Assembly (NCBI GenBank): GCA_035946955.1
Contig: DASYYE010000028.1
Span: 1 to 12,141, forward strand
Reading direction: 5' to 3'
Origin: DASYYE01 sp035946955
GTDB taxonomy: Bacteria > Actinomycetota > Actinomycetes > Streptosporangiales > Streptosporangiaceae
DNA: 12,141 bases
The notes under the pieces were generated by a model. That model searched no databases. It was not told the DNA's origin and saw nothing but the letters and a program-made list of their open reading frames with translations. The first letter of the stretch is position 1, and each line of letters opens with the position of its first letter. A program made the position numbers and the translations under genes. Positions 1-5,845 of the stretch are shown here, piece by piece.

Positions 1-116
1 AAGAATGCCAGGTAGAGGATGGGCTGGATGAGGCCAATGATCACCCACGCCGGGTTGCGCAGCGACAGCCGGAGCTGGCGCCGGAAGATCAGGAGTGTGT
101 CGTAGACAAAGGACAT
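1..116 (-). CDS. ABC-2 type transporter permease, N-terminal fragment (cut by window edge)
   Basis: Only the first 38 codons are in the window, reading leftward from ATG at 116. The peptide begins MSFVYDTLLIFRRQLRLSLR and continues NPAWVIIGLIQPILYLAF. This is the usual start of DrrB-like ABC-2 permeases: a short cytoplasmic amphipathic stretch with several Arg, an N-P-x-W motif, then the first membrane helix with a Q-P-x-L-Y/W-L motif. GGAG lies about 11 nt before the ATG. It starts 27 bp after the stop of the ATPase gene on the same strand, so the two almost certainly form one transcript and one exporter. The rest of the protein (normally about 250-280 residues, six helices) lies beyond position 1. 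The substrate cannot be told from this fragment. Confidence 0.85.
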   Translation of the reverse strand, partial: MSFVYDTLLIFRRQLRLSLRNPAWVIIGLIQPILYLAF

Positions 117-143
117 GGTCGCAACGACTCCAGTGTTCGCAGG

Positions 144-1151
144 TCAGCCTGGGACCGGGACGGAGGGCTCAGCCGCGGTTGGCACGCTGTCGTCCCGCAG
201 CGAACGGCCGGTCACGGTGAGGAAGACATCATCCAGGGAGGGGCGGGCGAGCTGGATCGACTTCAGCGTGGTGCCTTCGGCGTGGAGCACCGCCAGCAGC
301 CCGGGCAAGGCCTCCTCGCCGTGTTCCACCGTGAGCCGCAGTGAGTCGCCGCTGACCGCGACGTCCCGGACGCCCAGTTGGGGTTCCAGCAACTTCCGCG
401 CAGCCTGCTGGTCGCCGCTGACGCTGATGGTGATGACGTCGCCAGCGATGTTGCGCTTCAGCTCATCTGGTGAGCCTTCGGCGACGATCTTGCCGTAGTC
501 GATGACCAGGACACGGTCGCATAGTGCGTCCGCCTCTTCCAGGTAGTGCGTGGTGAGGAAGACGGTGGTGCCGAGCTTCTCGCGGAGCCCGCGGATGTGG
601 TCCCACAGGTTGCTGCGGCTCTGCGGGTCCAGGCCGGTGGTGGGCTCATCCAGGAACACCAGTGCGGGGGAGTGCACCAGCCCCAGTGCGATGTCCAGGC
701 GGCGGCGCTGCCCGCCGGAGAGGGTCTTGGTGCGCCGGTCGCCGAGGCCCGCGAGGTCGAGCTGGGCGGTGAGCAGGCTGGTCCGGCCGGCGATCTCCGC
801 TGCGGGTACCCGGTAGAGCCTGGCCTGGAGCGTGATCTCCTCGTCCACCGTGGCATTGGGGTCTGAGCCGCCGCCGTTCGCGCCGATGGCCTGGGGGACG
901 TAGCCTATGCGGCGCCGTACCCCGGCCGGGTCGGCCAGCAGGTCGGCCCCGGCCACCGTCGCGGTGCCCGCGGTCGGCCGCAGCAGGGTGGTCAGCATGC
1001 GCAGCGTGGTGGTCTTGCCGGCCCCGTTCGGCCCGAGGAAGCCGGCGATCTCGCCCTCGCCGACGGTGAGGTCTACGCCGCGGACAGCCTCGACGGTGCG
1101 CTTGCGGCTCTTGAACGTGCGCGCGAGCCCGTGCGCTTCGATGGTGGCCAC
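144..1151 (-). CDS. ABC transporter ATP-binding protein, DrrA-like (daunorubicin-resistance family)
   Basis: This is a cytoplasmic ATPase that powers an ABC exporter (335 aa). Seen in order: Walker A GPNGAGKTT (40-48), Q-loop YVPQ (Gln87), signature LSGGQRRRLDIAL (144-156), Walker B and D-loop LVFLDEPTTGLDP (164-176), and H-loop His202. A C-terminal extension (about 230-318) ends in RPSLDDVFLTVTGRSLRD, typical of the DrrA/NodI branch with a DUF4162-like tail. The start is GTG at 1151, chosen because GGAG sits 6 nt upstream. The permease follows directly on the same strand. A Gly-rich stretch after the Q-loop (AIGANGGGSDPNA, 88-100) looks a few residues longer than in typical relatives. Family members export drugs, lipids or antibiotics; the cargo here is unknown. 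No regulator sits beside it. Confidence 0.93.
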   Translation of the reverse strand: MATIEAHGLARTFKSRKRTVEAVRGVDLTVGEGEIAGFLGPNGAGKTTTLRMLTTLLRPTAGTATVAGADLLADPAGVRRRIGYVPQAIGANGGGSDPNATVDEEITLQARLYRVPAAEIAGRTSLLTAQLDLAGLGDRRTKTLSGGQRRRLDIALGLVHSPALVFLDEPTTGLDPQSRSNLWDHIRGLREKLGTTVFLTTHYLEEADALCDRVLVIDYGKIVAEGSPDELKRNIAGDVITISVSGDQQAARKLLEPQLGVRDVAVSGDSLRLTVEHGEEALPGLLAVLHAEGTTLKSIQLARPSLDDVFLTVTGRSLRDDSVPTAAEPSVPVPG

Positions 1152-1198
1152 GAATGACTCCGTTTCGTGTCTGCGAGGTCCGGCCGCTGGTGGGTGGT

Positions 1199-1218
1199 GC
1201 CAGCATGTGCCGGCTGGC
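1199..1218 (-). terminator. weak hairpin between the RecB-like gene and the ABC operon
   Basis: GCCAGC (1199-1204) and GCTGGC (1213-1218) form a perfect 6-bp stem with an 8-nt loop in the 88-bp gap after the nuclease stop codon. There is no U-tract. It may slow or end transcription from the nuclease gene, but a chance hairpin in GC-rich DNA is quite possible. Confidence 0.22.
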
Positions 1219-1239
1219 GGACGCTGTCACCCGGCGGCC

Positions 1240-2154
1240 TCATGGTCCGGTCGTGGTGAGGGCGGTCTCGTTGCCGGGGAGCGGCGGAGGGGTGCCGCCG
1301 AACTCCGGGCACAGGGCCTGGTGGGCGCACCACTCACAGATCCGTCCCGGCCGGGCACGCCAGTCGCCCGTGCGCCGGGCCCGGTCGATCGCCTGCCACA
1401 GCGCCTGGACCTTGCGCTCGGTGGCGAGCAGGTCAGACTCGTCGGGTGCGTAACTGACGATCACGCCACTGCCCAGGTACATGAGCTGGAGCAGGGCCGG
1501 GACACGGCCGCGCGCCCGCCACAGCACCAGGGCGTAGAACTTCATCTGGAACAGTGCCCGCGCCTCGAACTCCTCCGGCGGGGCACCGCCGGTCTTGTAG
1601 TCCACGATGCGCATCTCGCCACTGGGGGCGACGTCGAGGCGGTCGACGTAGCCACGCAGCCTCAGGCCGGAGGCGAGGTCGGTCTCCACACACAGTTCCC
1701 GGTCGGTCGGCTCGACCCGGCGCGGGTCCTCCAGTTCGAAGTAGCGGTCCAGCATCGCCTGTGCGGCCGACAACCAGGTGGCCAGTGCCTCCTCGCTGTC
1801 CAGGAGCCCGGCCAGTTCCGGCTCCTCGGCGGTCAGCCGTGACCATTCCGGGGCCAGCAGCCCGTACGCGGTCTGCGGGGTGCGCTCCGCTGCGGGCGAG
1901 TCGAAGAGACGTTCCAGCACCGCGTGCACGAGTGTGCCGCGGGCCGCCGCTGGGCTCGGCGGCTCCGGCAGCCGGTCGATGACCCGGAACCGGTACAGCA
2001 ACGGGCAGGTCATGAAGTCACCAGCACGCGACGGCGACAGTGACGGGCCGGATGGTCCGGTCGGCTTGGCCTGCTGCGGAGTGACGCCGGTGGCCGGGGA
2101 ACCGGGTGCGGCAACGGTGTCGCCCGGCTGCGAAAGGGCTGTCTCTTCACCCAT
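1240..2154 (-). CDS. RecB/AddB-like PD-(D/E)XK exonuclease with Fe-S cysteines
   Basis: This is a stand-alone nuclease domain of the RecB/AddB/Cas4 fold (304 aa from ATG 2154), presumably cytoplasmic and acting on DNA ends. Visible motifs are SLSPSRAGDFMTCPLLYRF at the front with Cys50, RGTLVHAVLERL with His77, GYVDRLD with Asp171, and RIVDYKTG with Asp185 and Lys187 (the D-x-K core). A conserved QMKFYALVLW helix follows. Cys273, Cys276 and Cys282 (CEWC, then five residues, then C) together with Cys50 match the four-cysteine 4Fe-4S staple known in AddB and Cas4. An in-frame GTG at 2199 would add 15 residues, but ATG 2154 is preferred because TAGCCT plus 7 nt directly precedes it. M. tuberculosis has a RecB-like gene (Rv2119) next to trmI, which supports a conserved neighbourhood. 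The exact substrate is unknown. Confidence 0.9.
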   Translation of the reverse strand: MGEETALSQPGDTVAAPGSPATGVTPQQAKPTGPSGPSLSPSRAGDFMTCPLLYRFRVIDRLPEPPSPAAARGTLVHAVLERLFDSPAAERTPQTAYGLLAPEWSRLTAEEPELAGLLDSEEALATWLSAAQAMLDRYFELEDPRRVEPTDRELCVETDLASGLRLRGYVDRLDVAPSGEMRIVDYKTGGAPPEEFEARALFQMKFYALVLWRARGRVPALLQLMYLGSGVIVSYAPDESDLLATERKVQALWQAIDRARRTGDWRARPGRICEWCAHQALCPEFGGTPPPLPGNETALTTTGP

Positions 2155-2167
2155 GCCTTGGAGGCTA
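2155..2167 (-). promoter_or_regulatory. leaderless-type -10 element of the RecB-like gene
   Basis: On the minus strand TAGCCT (2167 to 2162) fits the actinobacterial -10 pattern TAnnnT and is followed after 7 nt by the ATG at 2154, so transcription should start at or next to the A of the ATG. The only purine-rich run before it (AAGG) lies 1 nt from the ATG, too close to be a Shine-Dalgarno site. No good -35 box is visible. Confidence 0.5.
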
Positions 2168-2234
2168 GGGGACAGCTCGGACAGTCGGTGCGCATCCACG
2201 GATCTACGTCGGTCAAGTCAGCTGGTTCAGCACG

Positions 2235-2247
2235 TAGCATCAGGCAT
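2235..2247 (+). promoter_or_regulatory. leaderless-type -10 element of the M50 protease gene
   Basis: TAGCAT (2235-2240) matches TAnnnT and ends 7 nt before GTG 2248. No Shine-Dalgarno sequence precedes the GTG. The spacing is the same as for the divergent nuclease gene, and the two start codons are only 93 bp apart. The -35 region is weak. Confidence 0.55.
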
Positions 2248-3393
2248 GTGGCAGGCAACCCACCGGGCAAGTCAGCGCCCCCGCAGCAGCCCAGCGCGGG
2301 ACTGAGGATCGCGCGGCCGTTCGGCATCCCCGTCTATGTATCCCCCTACTGGTTCGTGGTGGCTGGCCTGTTCGTCGTGTTCTACGCGCGCAGCTTCGCC
2401 GACAGTCACATCCAGGGGACCATGCGGTATGTCGTGGCCGCTGCCTTCGTGGTGCTCCTGTACGCATCGGTCCTGGTCCACGAGCTCAGCCACTCCGTCG
2501 TCGCGCGCGGCTTCGACCTGGTGGTGCGCCGCATCCTGCTCTACCCGCTCGGCGGCTTCTCCGAGATCGAGACCGAGCCGCAGACGCCCGCGCGGGAGTT
2601 CCTCGTGTCCGCGGCCGGCCCTGCCATGTCCCTGGCGCTGGCCATCGCCGGGTATGCCCTGTACCGGCTGGTGCACGCGGGTCCCGTGGCGACGGTGCTG
2701 CTCCGCCAGTTCTGGGTGGCCAACCTGCTCGTCGCCGGCTTCAACCTGCTGCCGGGGCTGCCGCTCGACGGCGGCCGGATGCTGCGGGCCGGGGCCTGGA
2801 AGGTGACGGGCAAGCCCTTGGTCGCGACGGTCGTCGCCGCCTGGGCCGGACGTCTGCTCGCCGTCGCCATCCTGCTCGTGCCGCTGGGGCTGCTCGCCGA
2901 CACCGGGAACCAGGTCCAGCTCTTCGACCTGATCTGGCTGGCGATGATCGCCGCCTTCATGTGGGTGGGTGCCAGCCAGTCGCTGCGCCTGACGCGGGTC
3001 CGCGAGCGCCTGCCCGCGCTCCAGGCGCGCACCCTGGCCAGGCGGGCCATCCCCGTTCCCGCGAGCCTCCCCTTGTCCGAGGCGATCCGCAGGGCGGACG
3101 CGGCCACCGCCCGCGCCCTGGTCGTGGTGGACGGCGAGGACAGGCCGATCGCGATCGTGAACGAGGCGGCTGTCATGGCCACCCCGGAGCAGCGCAGGCC
3201 CTGGATCGACACCGGGTCGCTCGCGCGCACGCTCGACCCCAGCCTGATCCTGCCTGCCGACCTGTCCGGCATGGCCCTGCTCGACGCCGTGCGCCGCTCC
3301 CCGGCCACCGAGTACCTGCTGGTAGAGCCGTCAGGCCAGGTCTTCGGCGTGCTCGCCGCGTCCGACCTGGACCACGCCTTCGCTGGCGTCTGA
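2248..3393 (+). CDS. site-2-type M50 membrane metalloprotease with C-terminal CBS-like region
   Basis: This intramembrane zinc protease is 381 aa if it starts at GTG 2248. An upstream in-frame TTG at 2158 would add 30 unconvincing residues and would overlap the divergent promoter. The zinc and catalytic motif is HELSH (78-82) at the end of a membrane helix, followed by LYPLGGFSEIE (98-108) and SAAGPAMS (121-128). The second conserved motif is NLLPGLPLDGGRML (166-179), whose Asp174 is the third zinc ligand. About six hydrophobic helices span roughly 33-240. The tail (about 255-381) has the length and hydrophobic pattern of a CBS-domain pair (ALVVVDGEDRPIAIV, YLLVEPSGQVFGVLAASDLD). This is the Rv2625c-like branch of site-2 proteases. 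Family members cleave membrane proteins such as anti-sigma factors; no such substrate is encoded nearby. The tail may sense nucleotides. Confidence 0.9.
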   Translation: MAGNPPGKSAPPQQPSAGLRIARPFGIPVYVSPYWFVVAGLFVVFYARSFADSHIQGTMRYVVAAAFVVLLYASVLVHELSHSVVARGFDLVVRRILLYPLGGFSEIETEPQTPAREFLVSAAGPAMSLALAIAGYALYRLVHAGPVATVLLRQFWVANLLVAGFNLLPGLPLDGGRMLRAGAWKVTGKPLVATVVAAWAGRLLAVAILLVPLGLLADTGNQVQLFDLIWLAMIAAFMWVGASQSLRLTRVRERLPALQARTLARRAIPVPASLPLSEAIRRADAATARALVVVDGEDRPIAIVNEAAVMATPEQRRPWIDTGSLARTLDPSLILPADLSGMALLDAVRRSPATEYLLVEPSGQVFGVLAASDLDHAFAGV

Positions 3394-3431
3394 GCACAGC
3401 AGGCCACAGCCGCCCACAGTCCCAGCCATGG

Positions 3432-3468
3432 GCGGTGTGGCCACACTGCACTGGCGTGGCCACACCGC
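3432..3468. terminator. strong hairpin, probable bidirectional terminator
   Basis: Perfect 13-bp arms GCGGTGTGGCCAC (3432-3444) and GTGGCCACACCGC (3456-3468) enclose an 11-nt loop. It lies between two convergent genes, the M50 stop at 3393 and the FG-GAP stop at 3496, where a shared terminator is expected. No U-run follows on either strand, as is common for actinobacterial hairpin terminators. Confidence 0.75.
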
Positions 3469-3495
3469 GCGAGGAGCGGCGCAAGCGGCGGGGAA

Positions 3496-4746
3496 TCAGG
3501 ACGAGAAGAGGTAAGCGGCCCCGGCAGCGGTATTGGTGTCGGGCGCCCCGGCGATGAGGGTCGCTCCGGAGACCCCGACATCCTGCCCGAAGCTGTCGTT
3601 CACCGGGTCGCCGCCAGGGTCGGGCACGGTGGCCTCGGGGGCGGGGACCCAGGCGCCGTCGAGCATCCCGTAGAGATAGACGACCCCCGAGGTGTTGTCG
3701 CCGACGGCGATGACGGCCACCGAGACCGAGACAGAGACAGAGACGGTGACACCGAAGTTGTCGGTGGACGAGCCGGCCGGGTCAGGGATGGTGACGGTCG
3801 GCACGGATGGCCAGCCCGAGGTTCCCTTCGTGAATACGTAGACGTTGTGGGGTCCGGTGAAGGCGAGCGTCCCGACCACGATGTTCGTCCCGGAGACCGC
3901 GACGGACTGGCCGAAGAAGTCACCTGCTGTGGCTGCGGGGTCCTGGAGGGTCCGGACGATGCCGGTGCCGTAGCCGGACGCCGTGATGTGCTCGATGAAC
4001 GCGAGCGACGCGCTGGTCGTCGTCCCGGGGCAGCCGATGACGGCCGTGGGCCACGAGACCGCCACGGAGCCGCCATAGCTGGTGCAACCGCTCGGGTCGG
4101 GGTTCGGGCTGATCACCGTGGGGGTGGTCGGCCAGGTGCCATTGCTGGCGAGGTAGATGTACTCGGTCCCGTTGTCGATGCTCCCGGGCGAGCCGACGAC
4201 GATGGCGGTCTTCGACACCGCCACGGACCAGCCGAACTGGTCCCCGGAGGTGGCGTTCGGGTCCTGGATGGTCACGGTCGGCGTGGCCGGCCACCCCGAG
4301 GCCGTCTTCGTGTAGACGTAGACGGCACCACCGCCGCTCGTGCCGCCGAATGCGGAGCCGACGACGACGGTCGTCCCGCCGAACGCCGCCAGTCCCCAGC
4401 CGAAACCGTCGTAGGGAACGCGCTGGGGGTCGTGGAGCGTCGCCTTGGGCTTGGTCGACCAGCCGGAAGCGTTGCGCTGGTAGAGGTAGACGACGCCGTT
4501 GCGCCCGCGGACGGCCGGGCCGCCGTTCCCGACGGCAGCGAGGTTCCCGGAGACGGCCACGGAGTTGCCATCGAAGTCATCAGCCGTCGCCGCCGGGTCC
4601 GGCAGAGACGCCAGCAGGCTGCCGGCCATCATCGGCGACGCGCCGGAACGAACGGTGGCCGCAACCGCGGTAGTCGAGGTCGACAAGGCGCCGCCGAGCG
4701 CGACGGCAGCGGCGGCGGCCACCAGAAAACGGCAGGGGATACGCAT
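3496..4746 (-). CDS. secreted FG-GAP repeat protein, seven-bladed beta-propeller
   Basis: This is an exported protein of 416 aa. ATG 4746 is chosen because AAGGA sits 7 nt upstream and a classic signal peptide follows: MRIPCR, a hydrophobic run of about 20 residues, then TTAVA with likely cleavage near residue 29. A GTG at 4776 would put 10 extra residues in front of the signal. The mature part is almost entirely seven repeats of 50-60 residues with an FG-x-S/D-V-A-V-S core and a (V/I)-V-G-(S/T) end. Examples are FGWSVAVSKTAIVVG, FGQSVAVSGTNIVVG and FGQDVGVSGATLIAG, each preceded by a (T/I)-x-x-D-P stretch. Seven FG-GAP repeats make a complete integrin-alpha-like propeller. The blade-6 core is extended (see the repeat at 3719-3750). 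No enzyme motif, lipobox or sorting signal is seen, so the ligand and role are unknown. Confidence 0.88.
   Translation of the reverse strand: MRIPCRFLVAAAAAVALGGALSTSTTAVAATVRSGASPMMAGSLLASLPDPAATADDFDGNSVAVSGNLAAVGNGGPAVRGRNGVVYLYQRNASGWSTKPKATLHDPQRVPYDGFGWGLAAFGGTTVVVGSAFGGTSGGGAVYVYTKTASGWPATPTVTIQDPNATSGDQFGWSVAVSKTAIVVGSPGSIDNGTEYIYLASNGTWPTTPTVISPNPDPSGCTSYGGSVAVSWPTAVIGCPGTTTSASLAFIEHITASGYGTGIVRTLQDPAATAGDFFGQSVAVSGTNIVVGTLAFTGPHNVYVFTKGTSGWPSVPTVTIPDPAGSSTDNFGVTVSVSVSVSVAVIAVGDNTSGVVYLYGMLDGAWVPAPEATVPDPGGDPVNDSFGQDVGVSGATLIAGAPDTNTAAGAAYLFSS
3719..3750 (-). repeat. hexanucleotide tandem repeat inside the FG-GAP gene
   Basis: On the plus strand the units are CGAGAC, CGAGAC, AGAGAC, AGAGAC and GGTGAC (3721-3750). 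On the coding strand they give a run of alternating Val-Ser. The repeat sits in the core of blade 6, where the FG-to-VG distance is 15 residues instead of the usual 11 or 12. Unit gain or loss would keep the frame and change the protein by two residues. Confidence 0.8.
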
Positions 4747-4825
4747 TTCGGGATCCTTCTGTGCTCGCGGCGCCACCTCGGCGCCCCCGTACCGGCATCA
4801 TTGGGCACCTGGGGCACGCCTCGCA

Positions 4826-4842
4826 TGAGTAGTCCCTACTCA
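4826..4842. promoter_or_regulatory. palindrome upstream of the FG-GAP gene, possible operator
   Basis: TGAGTAG (4826-4832) and CTACTCA (4836-4842) are perfect 7-bp arms with a 3-nt spacer. The site lies 79 bp upstream of the FG-GAP start codon in the divergent intergenic region. Its arms are AT-richer than the surroundings. Size and symmetry suit a dimeric regulator, but I cannot name one, and no clear -10/-35 pair is visible around it. Confidence 0.45.
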
Positions 4843-4961
4843 ATCCCGTGTTCAGGCCCGAAGGCGCGCTGAACTTCCAATGGCCCCCGCTTCCCCTGGC
4901 TGTCCCCACGTCGGCTGCCAGCGCGCACGGCTGTCAGGGCTGCGGTGGCGCAGCGGGTCTG

Positions 4962-4979
4962 CTGGCCGGGTCCGGCCAG
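4962..4979. repeat. GC-rich near-perfect palindrome
   Basis: CTGGCCGG (4962-4969) and CCGGCCAG (4972-4979) are perfect 8-bp arms with a 2-nt centre. It lies 72 bp before the membrane-protein start, in the 305-bp gap that otherwise shows no gene. It could be a hairpin ending stray transcription into the promoter, or a binding site; no U-tract follows. Confidence 0.4.
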
Positions 4980-5013
4980 GCCCTGCCCGCCCTTGACCTA
5001 CCGGATCGGCAAC

Positions 5014-5034
5014 GACTTGCCAATTTGGTAAGTC
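5014..5034. promoter_or_regulatory. 21-bp operator-like palindrome on the promoter of the membrane protein/regulator unit
   Basis: Arms GACTTGCCAA (5014-5023) and TTGGTAAGTC (5025-5034) around a single T pair at 9 of 10 positions. The palindrome covers the -35 hexamer TTGCCA and the first 12 bp of the spacer, so a bound repressor would block RNA polymerase. The winged-helix regulator encoded second in the same unit is the obvious candidate ligand. No other copy was spotted in the window. Confidence 0.6.
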
Positions 5035-5051
5035 ATAGATACGCTCTCTCC
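5017..5051 (+). promoter_or_regulatory. promoter of the membrane protein/regulator unit, leaderless type
   Basis: TTGCCA (5017-5022) matches the -35 consensus at five of six positions. A 17-bp spacer follows, then TACGCT (5040-5045), which fits TAnnnT. ATG 5052 starts 6 nt after the -10 box, so the transcript should begin at the start codon. No Shine-Dalgarno site precedes the ATG. Confidence 0.65.
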
Positions 5052-5477
5052 ATGGTCAACGACGACATCTCTCCCGACGAGGCCTCCGCCGCGCTGAGCC
5101 GCGCCGGGCAATCCGCGCAGCGGGTGCGCTCGCAGGCCCGCTGGATGAGTACCTACCTGGGTGTCTTCTCCGCCGGGTTCGCCGCGATCACCCTGACGGT
5201 CGGGCTGGTCAGGCCACTGACACCGCGCGTGCTCGTGTTCGTGACCTGGGCGGTGCTGGTGGCCGCCACGGTCGCCTGGTCTCGGCGGCGCCCGGCGAGC
5301 ATACGCGGCGCGATGGACCGGGTCGGCCGCTACTGGATCGTCTCGGTCACGCTCTACGCCGTGGCACTGGCCGTCGGCACACCCCACCTCACCGGCCATC
5401 CCATGTACTGGGTGCCGGCCGCACTCGCGGTCGCCGCACCGCTCATGGTCGGGGCGTTCCGGGAACGGCGCGCATGA
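5052..5477 (+). CDS. small four-helix membrane protein of unknown function
   Basis: I do not recognise the family. The protein is 141 aa from ATG 5052; the frame is open back to 4848, but the promoter geometry fixes the start here. A charged, soluble N-terminus (1-30; DDISPDEASAALSRAGQSAQ) is followed by four predicted membrane segments at about 32-52, 59-76, 93-110 and 118-136, with Arg-rich cytoplasmic linkers (SRRRPASIRGAMDR) and an RERRA end. No catalytic motif is visible. Its TGA overlaps the next gene's start as ATGA, so translation is coupled to the regulator. Small membrane proteins paired in this way with winged-helix regulators are common in actinomycetes and generally uncharacterised. 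A role as a sensor or as the regulator's target is inference only. Confidence 0.82.
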   Translation: MVNDDISPDEASAALSRAGQSAQRVRSQARWMSTYLGVFSAGFAAITLTVGLVRPLTPRVLVFVTWAVLVAATVAWSRRRPASIRGAMDRVGRYWIVSVTLYAVALAVGTPHLTGHPMYWVPAALAVAAPLMVGAFRERRA

Positions 5478-5845
5478 CAGGCACACACCCCCGCCATGGA
5501 CTCGATGACCTATTGACCCACGCGGTACGGCTGTCCATCGTGGCTGCTCTGGCCGGGGTCGAACGGGCCGAGTTCGCGCTGATCCGCGACAGCGTGGAGG
5601 TCAGCGACCCGATGCTGTCCAAGCAGGTCGCCCTGCTCGAAGCCGCTGGCTATGTCGAAGTCGAGAAGGGCCGGATCGGCCGGCGTACGCGCACCTGGCT
5701 CAGGCTCACCCCCACCGGCGACGAGGTCTACCGCCGTCACCTCCGCGCACTGCAGGCCATCGCCGGCCTCGACCCGCAGCCGCGTGAGGCCCCTGCCACC
5801 GCCTCTGCTCCAGCTCAACGAGGAATCCCCATCCCCCTCACATAA
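5474..5845 (+). CDS. winged-helix transcriptional regulator (MarR/PF13601-like)
   Basis: This is a small DNA-binding protein of 123 aa. An N-terminal helix (GLDDLLTHAVRLSIVAALAG, about 9-28) leads into the HTH core (AEFALIRDSVEVSDPMLSK, 32-50), with SDPMLSKQVALLEAAGYVE as recognition helix and flank. An Arg-rich wing (EKGRIGRRTRTWLRLT, 64-79) and a last helix (GDEVYRRHLRALQAIAGL, 82-99) follow. This matches the single-domain winged helix of PF13601/MarR-like proteins, which bind palindromes as dimers. The C-terminal 25 residues are Pro/Ala-rich and probably disordered. No effector domain is seen. The ATG overlaps the upstream TGA by 4 bp. The palindrome on the unit's promoter (5014-5034) suggests autoregulation, which is inference. 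Confidence 0.88.
   Translation: MTGTHPRHGLDDLLTHAVRLSIVAALAGVERAEFALIRDSVEVSDPMLSKQVALLEAAGYVEVEKGRIGRRTRTWLRLTPTGDEVYRRHLRALQAIAGLDPQPREAPATASAPAQRGIPIPLT

Noticed and set aside
907..1842. A 311-codon plus-strand open frame across the ABC ATPase and nuclease genes
   Set aside because: It overlaps two genes with full catalytic motifs on the other strand and has no domain signature.
2541..3581. A 346-codon antisense open frame opposite the M50 gene
   Set aside because: It is the complement of the HELSH protease and its hairpin terminator, with no recognisable motif of its own.
3719..3750. Short tandem units considered as a CRISPR-like or recombination array
   Set aside because: The units are 6 bp, contiguous, without spacers, and code in frame for Val-Ser; this is a coding microsatellite.
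3847..4872. A 341-codon plus-strand open frame opposite the FG-GAP gene
   Set aside because: Asp/Gly/Arg-rich antisense shadow. The minus strand has a signal peptide, a ribosome binding site and seven clear repeats.
4848..5051. N-terminal extension of the membrane protein to 4848
   Set aside because: The extra 68 residues would read through two palindromes and the promoter. ATG 5052 has a -35/-10 pair with leaderless spacing.
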